From Bacteroides sp. (lineage in GTDB: Bacteria > Bacteroidota > Bacteroidia > Bacteroidales > GCA-2748055): DNA of 5,626 bases. Location of the stretch: positions 1 through 5,626 of the forward strand of contig DSDZ01000376.1 of the NCBI GenBank assembly GCA_011048475.1, read 5' to 3'. The first letter of the stretch is position 1. Every line of letters begins with the position of its first letter. The notes beneath the pieces were generated by a model, which was not told the origin of the DNA, searched no databases, and saw only the letters and a program-made list of their open reading frames with translations. Below, in pieces: positions 1 to 5,626 of this stretch. A program made the translations under genes and the position numbers.

Positions 1-214
1 TAGTTATTACGTTGTCAGATATTTTACCCCTTCCAGATACGAACTTCCATGCATGCAACTCTTTATAAACATATATGCCGTCCCTTGCCTTCAAATGATG
101 GCGATAGTCCTTTATTTGATTAAAGCATATTCTCCAAGTATGTTCAGGAATTGAAAGAGCAGAAAATACTGAAATCTCCTCGTCTTTTGAATCATCAATG
201 TAAACAAGGTCCAT
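1..214 (-). CDS. DUF3800 domain protein, N-terminal part (runs off the left edge)
   Basis: The minus strand is open from an ATG at 214 to the window edge, giving 71 codons with no stop, so the 3' part is missing. The start MDLVYIDDSKDEE matches the DUF3800 opening (usually Y-I-D-E-S-G-D). A hydrophobic strand follows (FSALSIPEHTW, about residues 17-27), and then KELHAWKFVSGRG at residues 51-63, which resembles the second conserved block of the family (ELH...F..G+G). DUF3800 proteins are thought to have an RNase H-like fold with acidic active-site residues; here D7 and D8 are the likely N-terminal acidic pair, with Asp in place of the usual Glu. The biochemical role is unknown; members often sit near mobile or defence genes. 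No Shine-Dalgarno precedes the ATG. The stretch is clearly more AT-rich than the esterase genes, which may indicate horizontal transfer. Family assignment is fairly secure; function is not. Confidence 0.72.
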   Translation of the reverse strand, partial: MDLVYIDDSKDEEISVFSALSIPEHTWRICFNQIKDYRHHLKARDGIYVYKELHAWKFVSGRGKISDNVIT

Positions 215-270
215 TAGTAAAAACTTGAGTTAAGGGAATTATTATCACCTTAGGGTATAACATATATTCT

Positions 271-294
271 GCAGCCTACTGCGGTGTAGGATGC
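271..294. repeat. Imperfect inverted repeat (hairpin) in the AT-rich intergenic region
   Basis: GCA-G-CCTAC, a six-base loop TGCGGT, then GTAGG-A-TGC can pair as five plus three base pairs around one G/A mismatch. It lies about 57-80 nt upstream of the DUF3800 start, so it could be a 5' leader structure or an operator for that gene. No T-run follows on either strand, so a simple intrinsic terminator is unlikely. Apart from this hairpin and a weak AAGTT/AACTT repeat near 468-483, I see nothing supportable between 215 and 505. Confidence 0.35.
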
Positions 295-505
295 TGATAC
301 AGGATTAATACACTGTGGTTTTAACGGGATAATATGATCGTTGTCTTTGCAAGTGTTTAAATATTATGCTGGAGATTTTATTTGGAACATTGATTTTCTC
401 AATGCTTCGCCACGCGACTCCCAGGATTATCAGTTGAGAGTGCCGCAAGTATTCTGCCTTGTGTTCAAGTTAAAAAAAACTTTGACGGTGCAAGTTGATC
501 ATGAT

Positions 506-1669
506 CTACCTGAACAGCAGCGGGGCCAGCTCTGAGAGGTAGATCCGCCAGTTGCTCCAGGTGTGTCCCCCGCCGGTCTCAAGATAAACAACTTCCATGT
601 CATGCTTTTTCATTTCCGCCACCAGGTTTAGCGCTGCATCATGCAGGAAATCATCCGTGCCGCATCCGATCCAGTAAAGCTCGTACCCAAATTCCTTCAG
701 GTGCTGCATGCGGGCTTCCATGTCCGGAAACCAGTCCCTTCCGGAACGGTCGTCCCTTGTGATCCCCATGCTCATCACCCCGTAATAAGCGAACATCTCC
801 GGGTAATCGAATCCCAGGTTCATGGTCTGCATGCCGCCCATGGAAAGGCCGGAGACAGCCCTGTTCTCTCTTCCGTCCAGTATCTGGTAATGGTCTTCCA
901 CATAAGGGATCACATCTTTCACCAGGCTTTCTTCAAACCGGCGTGTTCCCATATCGAAGACGCCACCCCGCTGTCTATCTTCCTCGAGGACGGGTTCCTC
1001 GCCCGGTGCAGCCGCATCTCCCGGATTCCCGTTGGTCATCACCACGATCATGGGCCTGCACCGGTTCTCCGCGATCAGGTTGTCCATGATCTGACAGGTC
1101 CGTCCCAGCGTAGTCCAGGCATCCTCGTCACCCCCGCCTCCGTGGAGCAGGTACAGCACCGGGTATTCCTCACCGCCCTGTTCGTAACCTGGGGGAGTGT
1201 ACACATACATCCTCCGGTGCATTTCCAGCGTGGGTGATTCATACCATACTTTGGCAAGGGTGCCGTGGGGTACATCCCTGACCATGTACAGCGAAGATCC
1301 CTCTCCGGGCACCAGCAGCATGCTTTCAAACCTCCTGCCGTCCCGGACTATGCTTGTATTGGCAGGGTCCAGCAGCTTCACGCCGTCCGCGTAAAAAGCA
1401 TAGGTATATATCTCCGGTTCCAGAGGTCCCACCGTGACCGACCAGAGTCCGGTGTCGTTCTTTACCATCGGCAGGCGCTCGCCCCACTCCATCCATCCCC
1501 CGTTGAGCACAATCCCGGAAGCCTCAGGTGCAAACAGGTTGAACGTGACAGTGCGGTCTGGTTGCAGCTCCGGCGATCTTACCCGGCTGAACCGCCAGGG
1601 AGCTTCCTGTCCCGATCCTGCAATGATCGAACAGAACAGGAAGGCGAAAATGGTCAGATTTTGTTTCAT
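506..1669 (-). CDS. Secreted CE1-type esterase (feruloyl/acetyl-xylan esterase-like) with N-terminal E-set domain
   Basis: This is an alpha/beta-hydrolase of the carbohydrate esterase family 1 / esterase D type, 387 residues from the ATG at 1669. A TTG five codons upstream (1684) would also be in frame, but the ATG puts a short Lys-led signal peptide first (MKQNLTIFAFLFCSIIAGSG), so the ATG is preferred. Residues about 35-120 look like the immunoglobulin-like early-set (CBM48-like) domain that often precedes CE1 domains in Bacteroidota (TVTFNLFAPEA, WSVTVGPLEP, YTYAFYADG). The catalytic domain has the oxyanion-hole strand YLLHGGGGDEDAW (about 173-185), the nucleophile elbow GLSMGG with Ser276, a likely acid in GTDDF (Asp339 or Asp340) and His369 in GGGHTW. 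All triad members are present, so it should be active. Family members release ferulate or acetate from plant xylans, or hydrolyse other esters; the substrate cannot be told from sequence. It is divergent from the carboxylesterase and faces the DUF3800 gene's upstream region. Confidence 0.88.
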   Translation of the reverse strand: MKQNLTIFAFLFCSIIAGSGQEAPWRFSRVRSPELQPDRTVTFNLFAPEASGIVLNGGWMEWGERLPMVKNDTGLWSVTVGPLEPEIYTYAFYADGVKLLDPANTSIVRDGRRFESMLLVPGEGSSLYMVRDVPHGTLAKVWYESPTLEMHRRMYVYTPPGYEQGGEEYPVLYLLHGGGGDEDAWTTLGRTCQIMDNLIAENRCRPMIVVMTNGNPGDAAAPGEEPVLEEDRQRGGVFDMGTRRFEESLVKDVIPYVEDHYQILDGRENRAVSGLSMGGMQTMNLGFDYPEMFAYYGVMSMGITRDDRSGRDWFPDMEARMQHLKEFGYELYWIGCGTDDFLHDAALNLVAEMKKHDMEVVYLETGGGHTWSNWRIYLSELAPLLFR

Positions 1670-1795
1670 TTGCTTAAATTTCAAACTGATTGATCGAAGA
1701 ATTTTGGTTACATTTATGCGACACCCGGTGAAATGTCCGGCTTCTGATCCTAAAGTTAATCAAACAGCAGAATTAACCATTTAAAATCTGATGAA
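1670..1795. promoter_or_regulatory. Divergent promoter region between the two esterase genes
   Basis: These 126 bp separate the start codons of two genes transcribed away from each other and must hold both promoters unless transcription starts further inside the genes. There are near matches to the Bacteroidota -7 motif TAnnTTTG, each with one mismatch: TACATTTA at 1709-1716 on the plus strand, with a TTG at 1690-1692, and TAACTTTA at 1751-1758 on the minus strand. Spacing to a -33 element is not canonical in either case, so the exact sites are uncertain. Neither start codon has a Shine-Dalgarno; both are preceded by A/T-rich sequence. Confidence 0.4.
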
Positions 1796-3481
1796 ATGAA
1801 ATCCACAGAAAAATTCAGCCCTCCGATGAACCTGTTATGGATCCTCTTTTCGGGACTGATCCCGCTGGTCTTTACATCTTCTTGTACAACACAGCAGGAA
1901 ACCGGGGCCGAAGAAGTCGGCCAGGTACTTTTCCTGGGCGATGAGATCGCCATTGCCGAAACGGAATACGGGAAGGTCCAGGGATTCATCCTCCGGGGGA
2001 TCTACCAGTTCAGGGGGATCCCATACGGGGCTAACACCGGCGGGAAGAACCGGTTCATGCCGCCGCAGAAGCCGGAACCCTGGGAAGATGTGTTCCCGGC
2101 AGTCTGGTGGGGGAATTCCGCTCCCCAGATCATGGAAGGCCGCTACGATAATCCCTGGGCATCATTCGTGGATCACTGGAATTACGACGCGGTCAGCGAG
2201 GACTGCCTGAGGCTGAACGTTTGGACACCGGCACTTGCAGACGGGAAGAAGCGACCGGTGATGGTCTGGTTCCACGGCGGCGGTTATACCAACGGAAACG
2301 GGATCGAGCAGGACGGATATAAGGGTGAGAACCTGAGCCGCAAAGGGGATATCGTATTTGTATCGGTGAACCACCGGCTGGGGCCCATCGGGTTTTCAGA
2401 CCTTTCCGGGGTGGGCGGCCCTGAATTTGCCAGCTCCGGAAACGTGGGGGCGCTGGATATGGTTGCCGCCCTGGAATGGGTGCACGAGAACATCGCCGCA
2501 TTCGGCGGGGATCCGGACAATGTGACCATTATGGGCCAGTCCGGCGGAGGAGCAAAGGTGTGTGTTCTTCTGGCCATGCCGGCAGCCGAAGGGCTGATCC
2601 ACAAGGCAGTTCCGCTGAGCGGATCCACGATCGAGGCCATGGACCGGGAATATAGCAGGAAAGTAGGTGAATATATCCTGAAGGAGGCGGGACTGGCTCC
2701 TTCCGAAATCCACAAGCTGCAGGAGATGCCATGGGAAGAATACATCCATCTGGCCAACCGTGCGGCAAGGAAATGTGCGGAGGAACAGGGAGAAAGCGGG
2801 CGGATGCGGGGAAGCTTCGGTCCTGTTGGTGACGGCGTGCACCTGCCGGAAGGAACATTCTTTTCCGACCCAAACGGGCTTTCATCGGAAGTACCCATGT
2901 TAATCAGCAGCACGTTCCATGAATGGTCCATGGCACGGACCAATCCGGAGCTGGAGGAGATCACTGCAGAAGGGGCGAAAAAGATGCTCGGGGAACAGCG
3001 GGGATTCCGGGTCAGCCTGGGAGAAAAGGCCGCAGAAGTGTATGATGCATACGCGGAAGCCTTCCCGGACGCCAAACCCGTGGAGATCATGACCCTGATC
3101 AGCAGCAACCGCAAAGGGGTTATCCGGACGGCCAATGCCAAGGCCGGTCAGCAGGCACCGGTATACGTGGCCTGGTTCGGATGGGAACCGCCCCTTTTCA
3201 ACGGACGCATGAGGGCTTTCCACTGCCTGGATATCTGCTTCTGGTACGCCAACACGGACCTGATGCTCACCCATACGGGCGGAGGCAAGCGGCCCAGGGA
3301 TCTGTCCGATAAAATGTCCGGTGCACTTTTGCAGTTCATGCGAACCGGAGATCCCAACGGCGGGGGACTGCCCGACTGGCCCGCATATACCGTTGAGAAC
3401 GGTGAAACCATGATCCTGAACGATGTTTGCACCGTTCAGAATGATCCTGACAGGGAGGCCCGGAACAAGATCCCCGGTTAG
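1796..3481 (+). CDS. Type-B carboxylesterase, probable lipoprotein
   Basis: A 561-residue member of the carboxylesterase type B family (COesterase, para-nitrobenzyl esterase-like), of typical length. The N-terminus has a hydrophobic stretch MNLLWILFSGLIPLVFTSSC (residues 11-30) followed by TTQQETGAEE, consistent with a signal peptide ending in a lipobox-like Cys30, so anchoring in an envelope membrane is likely; Thr at -3 makes the lipobox imperfect. Family landmarks in order: FRGIPYG (72-78), EDCLRLNVW (135-143), the oxyanion-hole HGGGY (160-164), the nucleophile elbow GQSGGG with Ser249 (GESAGG in most relatives), acid Glu376 in STFHEWS, and His476 in MRAFHCLDICFWY. The C-terminal block with MRTGDPN and LPDWPAY is also present, so the protein is complete. 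It hydrolyses carboxylic esters; the substrate is unknown. The start at 1796 is chosen because the ATG at 1791 meets a stop after two codons. It converges on the next gene with only 32 bp between stops, and I see no clear terminator there. Confidence 0.92.
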   Translation: MKSTEKFSPPMNLLWILFSGLIPLVFTSSCTTQQETGAEEVGQVLFLGDEIAIAETEYGKVQGFILRGIYQFRGIPYGANTGGKNRFMPPQKPEPWEDVFPAVWWGNSAPQIMEGRYDNPWASFVDHWNYDAVSEDCLRLNVWTPALADGKKRPVMVWFHGGGYTNGNGIEQDGYKGENLSRKGDIVFVSVNHRLGPIGFSDLSGVGGPEFASSGNVGALDMVAALEWVHENIAAFGGDPDNVTIMGQSGGGAKVCVLLAMPAAEGLIHKAVPLSGSTIEAMDREYSRKVGEYILKEAGLAPSEIHKLQEMPWEEYIHLANRAARKCAEEQGESGRMRGSFGPVGDGVHLPEGTFFSDPNGLSSEVPMLISSTFHEWSMARTNPELEEITAEGAKKMLGEQRGFRVSLGEKAAEVYDAYAEAFPDAKPVEIMTLISSNRKGVIRTANAKAGQQAPVYVAWFGWEPPLFNGRMRAFHCLDICFWYANTDLMLTHTGGGKRPRDLSDKMSGALLQFMRTGDPNGGGLPDWPAYTVENGETMILNDVCTVQNDPDREARNKIPG

Positions 3482-3513
3482 ATCAGAATTCCGCTTGCCT
3501 GAAGTTCCGGCTG

Positions 3514-4602
3514 TTATATCAGGAAAGCGAGTTTCCGTTTGATGTCAGCGTTGATCTCCCTGACCACCGCTTCCACTTCGGTTTCGGAGACCTGCTTGAT
3601 CCCGGCGATCTCCTCCACCGTCATCTGGTTTACCAGGTAGAGGTCCATAATGGTTCGTTTGAAAACCGGCAGTTTCGCCAGTTCTCTCTCGATGAATGTG
3701 TGGATTTCTTCCTGGTTGAGCCGCAGGGTGATTTCATCCAGCAGGCTTTCTTCATCTTCCCCATAGATCAGGTCTTCCGCGGAGTACCGGTCCGGAACCT
3801 GACCCGCATCGTCGAGTTCTTCCACCGGGATGATCTCGTTTTCAGCATCCACCGTAAACCCCTCCTCCAGGGATTGATACTCAGCATCCACCAGCCTGTC
3901 CAGCTGTTCGAAATGAGATTCTTCAAAGTCGATCTCCCGGAATTTCTCTTTCAGGATCTCATCCGCCTGATGAAAGAGCCACGCCCTGGCTTCCTGTTTT
4001 CCTTCGGGAACCTGATCAAACCGGTCATAGATTTTCAGGTACAGCTCATCAAGCAACTCCTGGATTTTGAATTTCCCCCTGTTGATCGCGGTGGTCATCT
4101 CCGCCGATTTGATCCTGCGTTTGACATAACCGGCCACATCCCCGAGGATGATCTTCAGAAGCTGATTGAATACCATTCTGTCCTTCTCCCTCTTTAACTC
4201 CTGAAGACCTGCCAGGTGATCCATAAAAGCTGCGCTCTGCCGGTCTTTGCGACGGTACAGGTACTCCTTCCTTTCCTTGTGTATATTCTTGCTGACAGTC
4301 AGCCTCATGCGATCAAAGAGAGCGTGCAGAAGGGCTTCCATGTCAGAACCTTTTTGCTTCAGGTAGATCATGTCTCCCTTCAGGTTCACCACCACGGACA
4401 CCTGGTAGTTACTGCCCCCAACCGCATTGAAATATATATCCGCAACCGCAGCCTTTGGATAGCCTCGTGTAATCCTCCCCATTCGATCCATCTGCTTCCT
4501 GATGATCTCTCTTGCTTCTGACCGGACGTGTCTGTTTTTAATCGATTTTTCGTTGTGGATAATGTAGTTCATGGCTCCATGGTTTTTCCGCTTATTCGCC
4601 AT
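3514..4602 (-). CDS. HPF/RaiA-like (S30AE) domain fused to a sigma-70-like protein
   Basis: A 362-residue protein from the ATG at 4602. A second in-frame ATG at 4572 would give 352 residues starting MNYIIHNEKSIK, exactly where ribosome hibernation factors usually begin, so it may be the true start; the TTG at 4605 is unlikely. Residues about 11-118 resemble HPF/RaiA in order and character: an opening strand, a long basic helix (VRSEAREIIRKQM), strands AAVADIYFNAV, YQVSVVVNLKG and MIYLKQKG, then the SDMEALLHALFDRM helix and a basic tail HKERKEYLYRRK, comparable to the D-M-Y-A-A-I-D helix of E. coli HPF. Residues about 145-225 look like a sigma-70 region 2 (ELLDELYLKIYDRFD, ARAWLFHQADEIL). A strongly acidic linker (about 225-290) leads to a region 4-like helix-turn-helix (LAKLPVFKRTIMDLYL, MTVEEIAGIKQVSETEV; about 307-358). 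Possible roles are ribosome-associated transcription control or stationary-phase gene expression; this is inference. No signal peptide or membrane segment is seen. It is divergent from hsp20. Domain calls were made by eye. Confidence 0.75.
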   Translation of the reverse strand: MANKRKNHGAMNYIIHNEKSIKNRHVRSEAREIIRKQMDRMGRITRGYPKAAVADIYFNAVGGSNYQVSVVVNLKGDMIYLKQKGSDMEALLHALFDRMRLTVSKNIHKERKEYLYRRKDRQSAAFMDHLAGLQELKREKDRMVFNQLLKIILGDVAGYVKRRIKSAEMTTAINRGKFKIQELLDELYLKIYDRFDQVPEGKQEARAWLFHQADEILKEKFREIDFEESHFEQLDRLVDAEYQSLEEGFTVDAENEIIPVEELDDAGQVPDRYSAEDLIYGEDEESLLDEITLRLNQEEIHTFIERELAKLPVFKRTIMDLYLVNQMTVEEIAGIKQVSETEVEAVVREINADIKRKLAFLI

Positions 4603-4805
4603 CAAAGACCATACCGATCAGCACCACCCGGCCGGCGTAAAACGGTCCCGGACTCAGCATGTCACATTGTCTGATTCTGGCCAAAATATCATGCCATTAT
4701 GGCGCCTATATCCGAAACCAGGGGGCCCTCCCATTCCTCCAAATCTTTTATCATAGTGCTGATTTACAAGGTATTGGATAAACGATTCCGGCAGAGAGCT
4801 GTGGC

Positions 4806-4821
4806 TGGCATGTGATTTGAG
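4806..4821 (+). promoter_or_regulatory. Possible sigma-54-type promoter upstream of hsp20
   Basis: TGGCATG, four bases, then TTGAG resembles the sigma-54 consensus TGGCACG-N4-TTGCW, with one mismatch in the -24 block and A instead of the important C in the -12 GC. It lies about 56 bp before the hsp20 start, a reasonable distance. The -12 mismatch makes this weak. The rest of the interval from 4603 to 4805, between the fusion gene and this site, holds no promoter that I can support for either gene. Confidence 0.22.
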
Positions 4822-4838
4822 AATTAAGTGCAGGAGTT

Positions 4839-4874
4839 ATGAACGAAATGTCTAACCATAAAAAAAGGAGGTAA
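4839..4874 (+). CDS. Possible 11-residue leader peptide upstream of hsp20
   Basis: ATG at 4839 opens a frame encoding MNEMSNHKKRR and ending TAA at 4872-4874, two bases before the hsp20 ATG. A purine-rich AGGAG (4832-4836) lies just upstream of it, though only two bases from the ATG. The last codons AAA AAA AGG AGG are themselves the hsp20 Shine-Dalgarno sequence, so a ribosome translating the leader would cover or vacate that site. This could couple hsp20 translation to the leader by termination and reinitiation. A chance ORF of this length is easily possible. Confidence 0.25.
   Translation: MNEMSNHKKRR
4865..4872 (+). promoter_or_regulatory. Strong Shine-Dalgarno for hsp20
   Basis: AAGGAGGT lies four bases before the hsp20 ATG at 4877 and is preceded by further A residues. 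It is complementary to the 16S rRNA 3' end over at least eight bases. This fixes the hsp20 start. It stands out because none of the other complete genes in the window has a recognisable site at usual spacing, as is common in Bacteroidota. Confidence 0.85.
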
Positions 4875-4876
4875 CC

Positions 4877-5329
4877 ATGACACTGGCAAGATTAACAAAC
4901 AACTGGCTTCCATCGGTTCCTTCCATGTTCGACAGAATGTTTGAAGGAGACCTGATGGACTGGAACACCTGGAATTTCGCAGGGACCAATTCAACCATGC
5001 CCGCGGTCAATGTGAAGGAAAACGACAATGAATACAGCATTGAAGTGGCAGCACCGGGGCTGAGCAAAAAAGATTTCAAAGTAAACTATGAGAACGGCAG
5101 GCTGACCATCTCTTCCGAGAAGAAGGATGAGCGTGAGGAAAAGGACGGGGACAGGATCACCCGCCGTGAATTCAGCTACCGCTCCTTCCAGCGTTCATTC
5201 ACCGTTCCGGAAGAAGTGGTGGATGCGGAAAAGATCGATGCGAAATACACCGACGGGATTCTGCACCTGACCCTCCCCAAACGGGAAGAAGTCAAACCCA
5301 GACCTGCCAAGCAGATCAAGATCTCTTAA
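4877..5329 (+). CDS. hsp20: Small heat-shock protein, Hsp20/alpha-crystallin family
   Basis: A complete 150-residue small heat-shock protein, an ATP-independent holdase that binds unfolding proteins in the cytoplasm and hands them to the DnaK/ClpB system. The N-terminal arm (1-41) is rich in aromatic residues and Met (MFDRMFEGDLMDWNTWNF), as is usual for substrate binding and oligomer assembly. The alpha-crystallin domain spans about 42-140: PAVNVKEND (42-50), the conserved AAPGLSKKDF (58-67), a charged loop EKKDEREEKDGD (81-92), FSYRSFQRSFTVPE (99-112) and the signature GILHLTLPK (127-135). The C-terminal tail ends in an IKI motif (147-149), the I-x-I anchor for oligomerisation, so the protein is intact. 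The start is fixed by a strong Shine-Dalgarno and agrees with the family (MTL(A/V)R...). It is followed by its own terminator and so is probably monocistronic, apart from the possible leader peptide before it. Confidence 0.96.
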   Translation: MTLARLTNNWLPSVPSMFDRMFEGDLMDWNTWNFAGTNSTMPAVNVKENDNEYSIEVAAPGLSKKDFKVNYENGRLTISSEKKDEREEKDGDRITRREFSYRSFQRSFTVPEEVVDAEKIDAKYTDGILHLTLPKREEVKPRPAKQIKIS

Positions 5330-5364
5330 TGAGGGAATCTCGGTACCTTTCCGGGGATCCAATA

Positions 5365-5403
5365 AAAAAGATGGGCCGGCATATCAGCCAGGCCCATTTT
5401 TTT
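5365..5403 (+). terminator. Intrinsic terminator after hsp20, possibly bidirectional
   Basis: ATGGGCC (5371-5377) pairs with GGCCCAT (5391-5397). An inner GGC/GCC extends the stem, leaving a six-base ATATCA loop and one bulged A. The outer A-run (5365-5369) pairs with the T-run ending at 5403, with one G-T wobble between. The T-run after the stem on the plus strand and the A-run before it make it usable in both directions. It isolates hsp20 from rpoD. Confidence 0.93.
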
Positions 5404-5416
5404 GGATATAAATACG

Positions 5417-5424
5417 TACTTTTG
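5417..5424 (+). promoter_or_regulatory. Bacteroidota-type -7 promoter element for rpoD
   Basis: TACTTTTG is an exact match to the TAnnTTTG motif read by the primary sigma factor of Bacteroidota. It sits directly after the hsp20 terminator and about 70 bp before the rpoD start. A -33 TTTG is not at the usual spacing; the nearest, at 5401-5404, is too close. Transcription should begin a few bases downstream, giving a leader of about 60 nt. Confidence 0.6.
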
Positions 5425-5493
5425 CGGCAGGCGTGATTTAAGATATTGTTCTCCCCTGCACTTTCTTTTGAATCCCGTTTTAATATTTTTTCA

Positions 5494-5626
5494 ATGCGGC
5501 AACTGGTCATTACACAACAAATAACCCAGCGTAACGAAGCTTCCATTAACAGGTATTTCCAGGAGATCAGCAAATATCCGATGATCTCCGCCGAGGAAGA
5601 GGTGGAATTATCGGTCAGGATCAGAA
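5494..5626 (+). CDS. rpoD: Primary RNA polymerase sigma factor RpoD, N-terminal part (runs off the right edge)
   Basis: The first 44 codons of the housekeeping sigma factor, which directs RNA polymerase to most promoters. The N-terminus MRQLVITQQITQRNEASINRYF matches the Bacteroidota form of RpoD (typically MRQLKITKxxTNRE...), which lacks the long acidic region 1.1 found in E. coli. The following EISKYPMISAEEEVELSVRIR is sigma region 1.2, which contacts the promoter discriminator. The rest (regions 2-4) lies beyond the window. No Shine-Dalgarno is seen before the ATG; the leader is U/A-rich. A related group-2 sigma factor is possible, but the very close match to the RpoD start favours the primary factor. 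Confidence 0.9.
   Translation, partial: MRQLVITQQITQRNEASINRYFQEISKYPMISAEEEVELSVRIR

Noticed and set aside
497..506. Palindrome GATCATGATC next to the CE1 esterase stop
   Set aside because: A ten-base perfect palindrome without a loop or T-run is not a terminator, and no other sign of a protein site was seen.
341..535. Plus-strand ORF of 64 codons near the left end
   Set aside because: It starts at TTG, lacks a ribosome site and recognisable domain, and overlaps the end of the CE1 esterase gene. It is most likely chance.
641..1237. Plus-strand ORF of 198 codons opposite the CE1 esterase
   Set aside because: It is antisense to a gene with an intact signal peptide and catalytic triad, and is His/Pro/Val-rich as expected for a shadow frame.
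2284..3141. Long minus-strand ORF (285 codons) inside the carboxylesterase gene
   Set aside because: It is a shadow of the GC-rich carboxylesterase frame, which has complete family motifs; the antisense protein has no recognisable domain.
3482..3513. Possible terminator between the convergent carboxylesterase and fusion genes
   Set aside because: The 32 bp hold no stem of useful length followed by a T-run on either strand.
4674..4836. Minus-strand open frame with a Gly-rich stretch (RFGGMGGPPGFGYRRHNG) ending TGA
   Set aside because: It has no start codon before the Gly-rich part, no known family is recognisable, and its position in the fusion gene's upstream region makes a chance frame more likely. 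A remnant of a small gene cannot be excluded.
5316..5573. Minus-strand ORF of 85 codons between hsp20 and rpoD
   Set aside because: It runs through the terminator and promoter and into rpoD, and has no recognisable domain.

Overview
The window looks like chromosomal DNA of a free-living or environmental member of the Bacteroidota, probably near the Bacteroidales/Marinilabiliales. Three things point there. The right edge carries the start of a short primary sigma factor beginning MRQLVITQQ, without the long N-terminal region typical of proteobacterial RpoD. Upstream of it is an exact match to the Bacteroidota -7 promoter motif TAnnTTTG. Most genes also lack a Shine-Dalgarno sequence. This placement is an inference from the sequence alone.

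Layout, left to right. (1) An AT-rich left edge holds the 5' part of a minus-strand DUF3800 gene that runs off the window. An intergenic stretch with one imperfect hairpin follows. (2) Two secreted alpha/beta-hydrolases are transcribed divergently from a gap of about 126 bp: a minus-strand CE1-type esterase with an N-terminal immunoglobulin-like domain, and a plus-strand type-B carboxylesterase that is probably a lipoprotein. (3) Convergent to the carboxylesterase is a minus-strand gene for an unusual protein. Its N-terminus looks like a ribosome hibernation factor (HPF/RaiA, S30AE fold) and its remainder looks like a sigma-70 factor (region 2-like and region 4). (4) Divergent from that gene is a small heat-shock protein gene (Hsp20). 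It has a very strong Shine-Dalgarno sequence that overlaps an 11-codon leader ORF, and a strong intrinsic terminator follows it. (5) The beginning of rpoD, with its own promoter, runs off the right edge.

How the genes may work together. The two esterases probably release acyl groups or hydrolyse ester-linked substrates outside the cytoplasm; no glycan-uptake genes are visible here, so the natural substrate is open. The right half reads as a stress and gene-expression neighbourhood: a ribosome-hibernation/sigma fusion, a holdase chaperone and the housekeeping sigma factor. The fusion protein is the most interesting item, because one polypeptide appears to combine a ribosome-binding fold with a sigma-like part. 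Shared regulation of these genes is an inference from their positions only.
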